In this document: positions 41,476-48,422 of the stretch, in pieces
How the letters are laid out: each line of letters starts with the position of its first letter
Position numbering within the stretch: position 1 is the first letter of the stretch
NCBI RefSeq assembly: GCF_022179125.1
Contig: NZ_BPQG01000026.1
Span: 1 to 48,422 of the forward strand
Origin: Methylobacterium cerastii
Lineage (GTDB): Bacteria > Pseudomonadota > Alphaproteobacteria > Rhizobiales > Beijerinckiaceae
Reading direction: 5' to 3'
Length of the DNA: 48,422 nt
Position numbers and translations under genes: made by a program
Notes under the pieces: model-generated
Seen by the model: only the letters and a program-made list of their open reading frames with translations
Told to the model about the DNA's origin: nothing
The model's database searches: none

Positions 41476-41682
41476 CTCGCCGAGTTTGAGCGCGAGCTGA
41501 TCCGGGCACGGACAGGGGAGGGGCTGAAGCGGGCGCGGGAATGCGGGGTGCGCTCCGGCCCGAAACACAAGCTCACCCTCCATCAGCAGCGCGAGGCCCT
41601 AGCACGGCGCGAGGCCGGCGAGAGCTGCGCGGAGATCGGCCGGAGTTACAACGTGAGTCACAGCACGATCTCGCGGCTGAAG
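41476..41682 (+). pseudogene. Serine recombinase (resolvase/invertase), C-terminal remnant
   Basis: LAEFERELIRARTGEGLKRA is the long E-helix of serine recombinases. It is followed by the C-terminal HTH (KLTLHQQREALARREAGES, then EIGRSYNVSHSTISRL). The catalytic N-terminal domain with the nucleophile Ser is absent upstream and the frame runs on into unrelated sequence, so the protein cannot be active. It is the footprint of a lost transposon or invertible module. Confidence 0.75.
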
Positions 41683-41788
41683 GCTGCCCCCGGAGGCCTG
41701 CGGACCGATTCGGCCCCGCTCTGTGCCCGGCGCGCTGCATTCCGGTCCTCACTGCTCTGCTACGGTCCCGGCAGACCCAGGACACCCC

Positions 41789-42040
41789 ATGCTCACCCTC
41801 ACGTCGATCATCACCCGCAGCGTCCTCGCCGTAGCGACCGTAGGCGGCCTCGCGGCACTGGCGGATGGCGCGGTGCGATCGCAGCTCGAACAGGCTGTGC
41901 GGGGCAATCTGAGCATCGTGGGGCGTGCCCCGGTGCCGGTGCGGATCGCCCGGGCGGATGAGCGCTACGTGGCGAAGGGGCTGGACCGGAGCCGGCTCGG
42001 GGCAACCGTGCGGATGGTTGGCGCAGACGACGCGCAGTAG
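41789..42040 (+). CDS. Small protein with N-terminal hydrophobic helix (uncertain)
   Basis: 83 residues from ATG 41789, with AGGA 6 bases upstream. N-terminal hydrophobic segment (IITRSVLAVATVGGLAALA), then a short basic region. Downstream of the resolvase remnant and convergent with the 42089 gene. Confidence 0.45.
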   Translation: MLTLTSIITRSVLAVATVGGLAALADGAVRSQLEQAVRGNLSIVGRAPVPVRIARADERYVAKGLDRSRLGATVRMVGADDAQ

Positions 42041-42088
42041 GCGCCTTACGGTGCGAGTGGGCCGGGGCAAAGACCCGGCCCCTCAGCC

Positions 42089-44566
42089 TTAACCGAAATG
42101 CCCATCGTTGAAGGCGGTTCGGCCCTCCAGGGCACCACTCTGGAGGTAGTGCAGCATCGGATCAATGTGTGCGTTGGCCACGTCCGTGTAGTGGCTCTCG
42201 TAAGCCTTCACGTCGAAGCTTGCAGATGGATCACGTCCCTCTTTCCAGCCGTTCGCCTCGTAGTGCGCGAGCGGATCGATGTTGGCCGCTTTCACGTCCC
42301 CGTAGGCCGCGAGGTAGCCCTTGACGTCGAACACCGCGTTCGGGTTGCGGCCCTCATGCCAACCGCTCGTCTCGTAGTGATTGTAGGCGAAGGCGAAGCT
42401 GTCGCCGCCGGCTACGATGGCAGCCTTAGCCACGTCCGCGTTCGACAGGAGGTAGTATTCCGCGTCAAAGCCCGGATGCACGGCAAGGTTCACAGCCGTG
42501 CCGACGGCCGAGTAGGCTTGACGGCCTTCGGCTTGTCCGTTGGTTAGGTAATGGGCAAGCGGATCGACCCCCGCCGCCTTCACGTCCGGGTTGTGCGACA
42601 GGTAAAGCTCGTTGTCGAAGTTGGCCGACGGATCGCGGCCTTCTTTCCAACCGTTGGCGTCGTAGTGGCTAAGCGGATTGATCCCAGCTGCGCGAACGTC
42701 AGCGTTGGCGGCGAGATAGCCGGTGGTCGAGAAGTCCGCGTTCGGATCGCGGCCCTCATGCCAGCCGGAGGCGTTGTAGTGCGCTGTGGCGTCGACACGC
42801 ACGTTCCAGACGTCGTTGTTATGGGCGTAGTAGAACAGGTCGTCGACCAGCGCCGAGGACGCATGCTCATTCACCGTTCCGTCGGTGAAGCGATAATGTT
42901 CGAAGCCGGAGAGTACGTCGTGCGCGCCGTTTGGCCCATCGAGGATCGTGCGCCCTGCCGCGTCATAGCTGAGGCTGGCCTGCGTTAGGGTGTAGGGCAA
43001 GACTACCGTGTCGTCGCCGGCGCCTCCGTCGAGGATACTGGTGCCCGCCCCGGCAAAAAGCGTGTCGTTGCCGGGGTTTGCGTCTAGTGCGTTGAAGGTG
43101 ACGCTGTTGCTTCGCCCAACGTTTCCAGCGCCGTCTGTCTCGCTGGCAACCAGCGTGTGGCCGCCCGCGCCGGCAAGCACCACGCCGAGAGACCAATGGC
43201 CGCCACTATCAACCGTCGCTCCACCAAGGAGTGTCGAGCCCTCGTAGACCTTCACCGTGGCGCCGGCTTCTCCCGATGCGTTGATCCCATTCGCCGTCTG
43301 CGTCACGGCCGAGCCTGAGAGATTGACGTAGCGGTCGGTCACGTCACCACCCGAATTGTTGATCGACACCACGGGCGGCGATGTGTCGACGGTCACTACG
43401 ACAGAGTTGCTGCGGCCGACGTCGCCGGCCGCATCGCCGACCTGAGCCTGAAGTGAGTAGGATGCGTCCGGGCCGAGGCTGACGGTGGTGACCCAAGTAT
43501 GGTCGGCTTGGATCGCCGCTGTACCAACGAGGTTTGATCCACTGTAGACGCTGACCGTGCCCGTAGCGCTGGCGTCTACCGTTCCGGAGATCACCTGATG
43601 GCTAGTGTTCACAGTCTCGTTTGGCGTCGTGATGCTCACGAGGCGGTGGTAACTGCCACTTGGGTCGGTGACCGTTTCGATCGAGCGCGACAGCACCTTC
43701 TCTCGATCGTTAAAGGAAATCACAGTTTGGCTAACGACGGTGTCCGAACCAGGACCGCCTGCTACGACGGAAGCCTGAGAGGTGCCATTCAGGTAGAACG
43801 TCGTTCCGGCTGCATTATCGCTGGTGAACCCTACAAGAGGAAAAGGGGTAGTGTAAATGCCGTGACCAACGTAATAAGAGGGAGAATAAGGGATTACTAT
43901 ATTATTAAGATATAGTGTAGAGTCTGAAGTGATGAAACTTGTCTGAGCTAGATCGCCTTTATAAATGGTAGGAATGTCTACAAGGGTACTTGAGCTGATA
44001 CGAAAATTAGTTGGATTTAGACTATTTATAATGAGACTCGATATATTAGAAAATTGAACTTGAGATATATCGAATACATCACTAAAATTATAAGGACCAT
44101 TAGATCCGATATATAACGTATTTACGCCACCGCCCCCAGAGATCGTATCTCCTGGATGGATGTCTGAGGGAGATTGCACATAGAATGCATCGTTCTCGGC
44201 CCCCCCGATAATAGTGTTGGTGCCTGTGCCGAGATAGACGTTAATTAACGCGCTACCGTTGGCGTCAGTCGTCGCGGTGGATTGGCCCCGGTCAAGGGTA
44301 ACAACAGAACTGGTCCCGTCCCTCAACTTTAGGGTAGCGGCAGTGGTCGTCTCGTTGGTCAGCGTCACTGCCTCAAAGCCATCGAATCGTGGAAGGCTGG
44401 TCAGGTCAAACGTGCCGCTCCCGCCGAGGGCGAGGGTGTCGAAGCCTCCCCCGCCTGCCAACGAGTCGTTGAGGTTCAGTGTCGGCTGGGTGCCGTATAC
44501 GGTCAGATCGTCGTCGGTTGGCAGCACCGTGTCGGCGTTCGTCGTGAGGTAGAAGCGTATCGCCAT
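42089..44566 (-). CDS. Large RTX/Ig-like secreted-type protein with repeat C-terminus
   Basis: 825 residues. The N-terminal part contains Gly/Asn/Asp-rich segments (GTGTNTIIGGAENDAF). Two bacterial Ig-like modules follow, each ending AGxVGRSNSV, then an RTX-type stretch (NPGNDTLFAGAGTSILDGGA and GDDTVVLP). Six repeat units fill the last ~250 residues and end AFNDGHFG, as in the 38466-40814 protein. Composition dips to AT-rich at about 43850-44120. Likely exported by a type I system with calcium-dependent folding; adhesin or surface-layer-like role is inferred. Confidence 0.75.
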   Translation of the reverse strand: MAIRFYLTTNADTVLPTDDDLTVYGTQPTLNLNDSLAGGGGFDTLALGGSGTFDLTSLPRFDGFEAVTLTNETTTAATLKLRDGTSSVVTLDRGQSTATTDANGSALINVYLGTGTNTIIGGAENDAFYVQSPSDIHPGDTISGGGGVNTLYIGSNGPYNFSDVFDISQVQFSNISSLIINSLNPTNFRISSSTLVDIPTIYKGDLAQTSFITSDSTLYLNNIVIPYSPSYYVGHGIYTTPFPLVGFTSDNAAGTTFYLNGTSQASVVAGGPGSDTVVSQTVISFNDREKVLSRSIETVTDPSGSYHRLVSITTPNETVNTSHQVISGTVDASATGTVSVYSGSNLVGTAAIQADHTWVTTVSLGPDASYSLQAQVGDAAGDVGRSNSVVVTVDTSPPVVSINNSGGDVTDRYVNLSGSAVTQTANGINASGEAGATVKVYEGSTLLGGATVDSGGHWSLGVVLAGAGGHTLVASETDGAGNVGRSNSVTFNALDANPGNDTLFAGAGTSILDGGAGDDTVVLPYTLTQASLSYDAAGRTILDGPNGAHDVLSGFEHYRFTDGTVNEHASSALVDDLFYYAHNNDVWNVRVDATAHYNASGWHEGRDPNADFSTTGYLAANADVRAAGINPLSHYDANGWKEGRDPSANFDNELYLSHNPDVKAAGVDPLAHYLTNGQAEGRQAYSAVGTAVNLAVHPGFDAEYYLLSNADVAKAAIVAGGDSFAFAYNHYETSGWHEGRNPNAVFDVKGYLAAYGDVKAANIDPLAHYEANGWKEGRDPSASFDVKAYESHYTDVANAHIDPMLHYLQSGALEGRTAFNDGHFG
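42092..42844 (-). repeat. C-terminal repeat cassette, copy 2
   Basis: Paralogue of 38469-39221: the same six-unit order, with long identical DNA stretches over the last units. Units read YLAAYGDVKAANIDPLAHYE then ANGWKEGRDPSASF. Confidence 0.7.
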
Positions 44567-44735
44567 GATGTTGGGTTTCTCGATCAGACGATGACCGTCA
44601 TAGTTGGCAATTTAGAGTTAAAACGTTGTCGTCTACAACAGGCATCTCACGCTCAAGTTGCCCATCTGGCTTGGGAGGGTGACCGCGCGTCAGTTAATGA
44701 GCCGCCCGAAACGCTCAGTAAAACAACGTCCTAGC

Positions 44736-44981
44736 TCAAGCCCACGTGACGGTCTCACCTCCCGCAATGTTCAGGCGGCGAACTCCACGATGGCGAATAT
44801 GCATTCCGTGATGCGATGATGACACGCTGGGATTGACCCTGAAGCTGACCGTTCGCTCTTCTCGAATGAGCTTTTTATCCGTGATGGTCGGATTTCTGAC
44901 CCCTATGCCACGGTGGGGAACTTCCCCACCCTTGGCCCTCCGCTTCATCCACGCCAGCCATTCCCGGTCGATCACTCTCAC
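44736..44981 (-). CDS. Possible small basic protein (uncertain)
   Basis: 81 residues starting at a GTG, basic with many His and Arg (MKRRAKGGEVPHRG, then HHGMHIRHRGVRRLN). No domain recognised and the plus strand is also open, so this is only a candidate. The rest of 44567-45046 has no better gene. Confidence 0.25.
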   Translation of the reverse strand: MRVIDREWLAWMKRRAKGGEVPHRGIGVRNPTITDKKLIREERTVSFRVNPSVSSSHHGMHIRHRGVRRLNIAGGETVTWA

Positions 44982-45046
44982 CTCGTTCGGGAGGCTCCTG
45001 GCGCCCGTGCGTCGACGTTCGCGGAACCGAGCGGGAAGCGGCTTTG

Positions 45047-45199
45047 ATGGGCGAGACCGTCCTGCGCCGTTTCGGGGGCAAGCCCGTTTTGATCGGCTTC
45101 TGGATTGATGCGCCGGATCGATGCGCCTTGAACCGCTTGGGCAGATACTTGAGCGGTGTGCTCACCGAGATGATGAGCACGGGCAAAGTGAGGGCGTAG
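45047..45199 (+). CDS. Possible 50-residue protein
   Basis: ATG 45047 to TAG 45199. Reads MGETVLRRFGGKPVLIGFWI then DAPDRCALNRLGRYLSGVLT: a natural-looking small alpha/beta or helical protein. GGGAAG lies about 9 bases upstream. No function known. Confidence 0.4.
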   Translation: MGETVLRRFGGKPVLIGFWIDAPDRCALNRLGRYLSGVLTEMMSTGKVRA

Positions 45200-45271
45200 T
45201 CGGACATCCGACAGGCTTCTGCGCCACGATCCAACCGGCTTGCGTCCGCCATGCCGAACGCCTGCCTGCGG

Positions 45272-46039
45272 CTACCGCATAACTCGGACGCTTCGACCCG
45301 ACGCGTGAATTCTAGACGAGGCTATGTCGGTGGGGTCGCCCGCTGCTTGTCGGCAGCCCTTTTGACGGTTCTGAAGCCTCAAATTCACAGGGTATGGAAC
45401 ATCAGTAGGCGTGCGCTTCGCGGATTTGCACCCTCCCCCTCGAAGCGGGAGGATGGGCGCGGCCGATCCAAATCTAGATGGGCCATCCTTCCGTGCCAGC
45501 CGCAGCCAAGCTGTCCACTCGGCCGAGACGATGCGGACCACGTTTGTGTCGTTGCGGAAGCCCGTCACGCGCCGCTCCTCGACCGTGACCATCCCGAGCT
45601 TGCGGGCCTCCCGGATGGCGTTGCGCACGGTAGTCTCAGCGACGCCGACGATCGCCGCCAAGTGTCCAACCGCTAGACGACAATCCTTCCGCCGCACGAT
45701 CTCGGCCGCGACGAGGGATAGCACCGCCTGCTCCGCCAGCGTGAACCGTGCCGCGATGGCCGGTGGAATTCTACCAGAGGCCGCCCAGCGGCGACGGCGG
45801 GCCATCGAGGCATCCGTGCGCGGTCGGGAGCCGGCACGGCTCCTAAGGGCTCCTAGGGGCTTTGGGGCGTGTGTTCCGGCCTCGGCCTGCCGGGCCTCGA
45901 TCAGCCCGGACAGCGCCTCAGCCTCGGCTTCCGACAAGTGCCCCTCTCCGAACGCTTTCCACAGCGCGGATGCGACGGCCGGCAACGCGGCGCGCGGAGC
46001 CGCCTCCGCCTGCCGGCGGATCTCGTAGGCGTAATCCAT
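45272..46039 (-). CDS. Winged-helix (HTH_36-like) protein, possible replication initiator
   Basis: 255 residues. Helical N-terminal region (PAVASALWKAFGEGHLSEAE), an Arg-rich linker, then a winged helix: FTLAEQAVLSLVAAEIVRRK, CRLAVGHLAAIVGVAETTVR and NAIREARKLGMVTVEERRVT. HTH_36-type domains with such linkers occur in plasmid and phage replication proteins. Beside ihfB and on a self-replicating circle it is the best Rep candidate, but that is inference. Confidence 0.65.
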   Translation of the reverse strand: MDYAYEIRRQAEAAPRAALPAVASALWKAFGEGHLSEAEAEALSGLIEARQAEAGTHAPKPLGALRSRAGSRPRTDASMARRRRWAASGRIPPAIAARFTLAEQAVLSLVAAEIVRRKDCRLAVGHLAAIVGVAETTVRNAIREARKLGMVTVEERRVTGFRNDTNVVRIVSAEWTAWLRLARKDGPSRFGSAAPILPLRGGGCKSAKRTPTDVPYPVNLRLQNRQKGCRQAAGDPTDIASSRIHASGRSVRVMR

Positions 46040-46333
46040 CGTTCACGGTCCCTCACGGGCCGCGGTCCAGGGTCCAGGCACGACTTCTCGATGCGAGAAC
46101 TGGTGTTCCCGCTTGACTCCCGAGGGGAGCTTATGGCTTGTGAAAGGAAGTCACTCGGCTTTCACAGCCACTCGATTTTGACGGCCTCTCAGGTTCCCGC
46201 CTGGGGGGCCGTTGTCGTTTCAGGGTCTATCTCGCGGCGATCTCTCCTGATGCCGGCTCACGACTCGCCATAGGGCGCGCAGAAACCGGACTTGGCATGT
46301 CGGCCAGCGGGCACGGCTAAGTCAACGGTAAGG

Positions 46334-46351
46334 GGCAAGCCGAGGCTTGCC
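46334..46351. promoter_or_regulatory. Inverted repeat upstream of ihfB
   Basis: GGCAAGCC-GA-GGCTTGCC, a perfect 8-bp dyad 31 bases before the ihfB start. Likely operator in the 46040-46381 interval, which has no gene. Confidence 0.45.
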
Positions 46352-46381
46352 ACGAGGCGCTGGCATCCGCATTCCGGCACC

Positions 46382-46681
46382 ATGATCCGGTCCGACCTCG
46401 TCCTGCGCCTCGCTGCCCAGAACCCGCATCTCTACGAGAAGGACTGCCAGGCGGTGGTCGATGCCATCCTCGACCGCATCGCAGACGCGCTGGTGGCGGG
46501 CGATCGGGTGGAGATCCGCGGGTTCGGCTCGTTCTCGGTGAAGGAGCGCCAGGCGCGAGCCGGACGCAACCCAAAAACCGGAGCGCCGGTGTCGGTCTCG
46601 GCCAAGGGCGCGCTGGTCTTTAAGGCCGGCAAGGAGATGCGTGAGCGTGTGAACTTGGAGGCGAGGGCGACGACGCTGTGA
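46382..46681 (+). CDS. ihfB: Integration host factor beta subunit
   Basis: 99 residues from ATG 46382, preferred over an in-frame upstream ATG (46292) because it gives the normal family start [16 protein letters not shown] signature GRNPKTG with the preceding [20 protein letters not shown]. It bends DNA at replication, packaging or recombination sites. A plasmid-borne copy could pair with the host IHF-alpha. Overlaps the next gene by 4 bases (GTGA). Confidence 0.9.
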   Translation: MIRSDLVLRLAAQNPHLYEKDCQAVVDAILDRIADALVAGDRVEIRGFGSFSVKERQARAGRNPKTGAPVSVSAKGALVFKAGKEMRERVNLEARATTL

Positions 46682-46890
46682 GCAACTTCGGGCTAGTGCT
46701 GCCGCTGCGCATTGAGGTCGCCGAGGAGTCGGTGTCCGTCGTTGATGCTGCTGGCGTCAGGGCGTTCTACGTCTACACCTGCGCCGAGCCCGAGCGGCGG
46801 AGGAACACGAACCGCCTGTCCCCTGAGGATGGCGTCGCGGTTGCGAAGATCGCCGCGCGGGCGCTGACGGATCAGATGGAACGCGGCTGA
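46678..46890 (+). CDS. Small hypothetical protein coupled to ihfB
   Basis: 70 residues from a GTG overlapping the ihfB stop. A short beta segment ([19 protein letters not shown], then FYVYTC) is followed by a helix ([18 protein letters not shown]). Unknown function. Confidence 0.6.
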   Translation: MSNFGLVLPLRIEVAEESVSVVDAAGVRAFYVYTCAEPERRRNTNRLSPEDGVAVAKIAARALTDQMERG

Positions 46891-47216
46891 ACCCTGAGAG
46901 AGGCAGGCCCGTCCCCCGATCTGATCACGGGGTGACGGGTGCGTCGTGCATCTCACCAGCGAACCGGTCCCGAGCCCGGCTTAAGCGCTCCGTACCCGCG
47001 ATCAGTTACCAACGGGTCAATGAGCGAGCCGAGTCGGGCCGGCATCCGCCTGGCCCCGGCATCATCCTGAGCCCAGCCCACGCAACACGAGCAAGCGGAA
47101 CGGTGACTTCGCTTCGCTCGTGACGACGACGCCAACGGCCAAAGGCGGGCGTGCACTGATGCGTCGGCCCCTCTTCTCTGTCTTCTCTACGGTGACGACG
47201 GATCGGTGCACGGGGC
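46891..47216. other. Gene-free interval
   Basis: Contains a short dyad (CCCCCGATCTGATCACGGGG region near 46915) that may end the ihfB operon. Short frames on both strands lack convincing composition. Confidence 0.4.
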
Positions 47217-48005
47217 TCAGGCTGCGATCTTGAGCACGTCCGGCGGCGCCTCCTGCCGAGATCGGAACGCCGCCGCGAAGGCTGCGAGATGGGGCGCCGG
47301 ATCTGCACCCCGCGGGACATCCGGTAGCGCAGGCAGATCCCCAGCTTTCAGAAGCTTGTAGAACGTCCTGCGGCCGATCCCGATTACGGTCCAGGGCTTC
47401 AGCGCCTCCATGGACGAGGATCGGGGCCGAACGCCCTCCTGGTCTCGCTTTGCCTTGCGGTAGGCGGCATCCCGCGCACGGCGCTCGGCAGCAAGCTCGT
47501 CGGCGGCGCGGTCAATCGGCGATAAGAACCGGATATCGGCCGCCCGCATCTCGTCGGCCCGCAGGCAGAGAAGTTTGGACAGTGCGCGCGAGCTATGGCC
47601 AAACATCTCGTCGGAGAACCGCGATGCAGCGTGCCGGCGCCAATCGCTGATGGCGGATTGCTCGGACGCCCGCACCTTGCGCAGCGCCTCGGGTTGGATC
47701 TGCCGAAGCCAGTCCGGGTCCGGGAGAGCGATCGGGACCAAGACGGGCGTGCACCACCGAAGCCACCATGTCGTGTCGAGCCGATCAAGGCGCCGCCGCT
47801 CGGCCGCGATCTCCACGAGGTACGGCAGGGCCGCGTTGTAGTAGCTCTCGGCGTCGTCGTCGTTGCAGGGGCCGCCGTACCTCAACCCGATCAGTTTCCC
47901 GATCTGCACGAGCAGACTGGCGGCCCGCTTTTCCCGCTCGGACCGGTGGCCGACCTTCTGTGCGCCCGCCCCCTGTGCGGCTTGCTTCGGATCGTTGTCG
48001 TTCAT
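47217..48005 (-). CDS. Hypothetical protein with C-terminal HTH
   Basis: 262 residues from ATG 48005. Helical, Arg/Ala-rich (SEREKRAASLLVQIGKLIGL, then AADELAAERRARDAAYRKAK). Near the C-terminus KPWTVIGIGRRTFYKLLKAG resembles a short DNA-binding HTH of excisionase/MerR type. A plasmid maintenance or replication role is possible; none is shown. Confidence 0.6.
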   Translation of the reverse strand: MNDNDPKQAAQGAGAQKVGHRSEREKRAASLLVQIGKLIGLRYGGPCNDDDAESYYNAALPYLVEIAAERRRLDRLDTTWWLRWCTPVLVPIALPDPDWLRQIQPEALRKVRASEQSAISDWRRHAASRFSDEMFGHSSRALSKLLCLRADEMRAADIRFLSPIDRAADELAAERRARDAAYRKAKRDQEGVRPRSSSMEALKPWTVIGIGRRTFYKLLKAGDLPALPDVPRGADPAPHLAAFAAAFRSRQEAPPDVLKIAA

Positions 48006-48252
48006 GCTGCTCGGCGCCCGCTGGATCAAGCCTGCCGTGCATGATCGTCAGCCGGCAGACGGCGGGGCGATATCAACGGTTGGTTGAAACCGCATCGCTC
48101 GACCGATGCGCGGAAAAGGGGCTTTTAGGGGCCGCGAGTCCTCAGGCGATTGCCCTGGGGGCGCCCCTATTCCGAATAAAAAAACGGGTCTTTTTAGGGT
48201 GCACAACGAGCGGTCCGACAGGGCTGCCCTACTCCTTCCTTAGGTGCTCAGA

Positions 48253-48422
48253 CTACGGGAAGTCTGACGCCTCGGCCTCGATCGCCATGAACTCATTCCA
48301 GACGTTCGGGCGGGCCATGAAGCCGGGCGGAAGCATGGCGTCGATCTCCTCAGGCATCAGGGTCTCGCTGGCCATCAAGGCGTTGGCTACCTGCTCGATG
48401 TGTGACGATGAACCAAGGCGCG
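48253..48422 (-). CDS. FtsH/M41-like metallopeptidase, C-terminal part (joined to 388..1)
   Basis: Open from the window edge to a TAG at 48255-48253. Reads HIEQVANALMASETLMPEEI then DAMLPPGF. The pattern HxxxxANALxxxETLxxEEID is the end of the FtsH-type peptidase domain. Codons start at 48420, exactly the phase needed to continue the frame that leaves base 1, so it completes the HEAGH protein on a circular molecule. The 48030-48252 gap before it has no gene. Confidence 0.7.
   Translation of the reverse strand, partial: RLGSSSHIEQVANALMASETLMPEEIDAMLPPGFMARPNVWNEFMAIEAEASDFP

Noticed and set aside
42092-42844. ~115-base regular repeats as a noncoding array
   Set aside because: The repeats are in frame and encode a conserved protein unit with variable positions, so they are coding repeats.
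48178-48196. A-run/GGGTC/T-run near the right end as another boundary motif or terminator
   Set aside because: Similar in shape (AAAAAC, then TTTTT) but the core GGGTC differs and there is no module change here; left unassigned.

Overview
The window looks like a complete 48,422-base circular replicon. The minus-strand reading frame that runs off the left end (388 to 1) continues in the same phase at the right end (48422 to 48253). Joined, the two parts make one coherent ~185-residue FtsH-peptidase-like protein. The content is a plasmid-phage hybrid: ParA/ribbon-helix-helix partition genes, an IHF-beta gene and a winged-helix Rep-like gene sit beside a tyrosine integrase, phage primase and helicase, a terminase and virion ejection-type proteins. 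High GC, dense GTG/ATGA-coupled small genes and the protein families suggest an alphaproteobacterium of the Hyphomicrobiales, most likely Methylobacterium/Methylorubrum. This host call is an inference. I see no rRNA, tRNA, CRISPR array, relaxase, portal, major capsid or tail gene.

Layout: 0-0.65 kb, XRE regulator overlapping the M41-like peptidase (the latter crosses the window ends), divergent from 0.7-5.1 kb of small unknown genes. 5.2-7.2 kb, a membrane-anchored protein and the parA/RHH partition module with candidate centromere repeats. 7.4-9.7 kb, integrase with an in-frame palindromic insertion, followed by a decayed second copy of an integrase 3' end. 9.7-14.3 kb, small genes plus terminase large and small subunits. 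14.3-17.7 kb, an iteron-like TTCCGCACCT cluster and a minus-strand replication operon (helicase, Toprim primase, two small genes, HTH protein). 17.8-19.2 kb, RHH regulators. 19.3-26.7 kb, GNAT-like protein, ejection-like protein, virion transglycosylase and a 1230-residue virion-like protein.

27.2-45 kb is accessory cargo. It holds a VOC protein, an exported caspase/papain-type protease pair, and an AT-rich patch with a third cysteine protease. Next comes a sulfite-oxidation cluster: LysR regulator, MFS carrier, unusual amidohydrolase-fold protein, SorA molybdenum sulfite dehydrogenase, SorB cytochrome c and a YeiH-family anion exporter. Last are two large proteins sharing a ~250-residue C-terminal repeat cassette, with a serine-recombinase remnant between them. 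Short related motifs (core AAAAACGGTCG or near variants) lie at several block boundaries.

45-48.2 kb returns to the backbone: winged-helix protein, ihfB, and a C-terminal-HTH protein. A plausible reading is a phage-plasmid that lost its capsid and tail block while gaining cargo, or a plasmid-borne phage satellite. The sulfite cluster could import a sulfur compound, release sulfite, oxidise it in the periplasm with electrons to cytochrome c, and export the anion.
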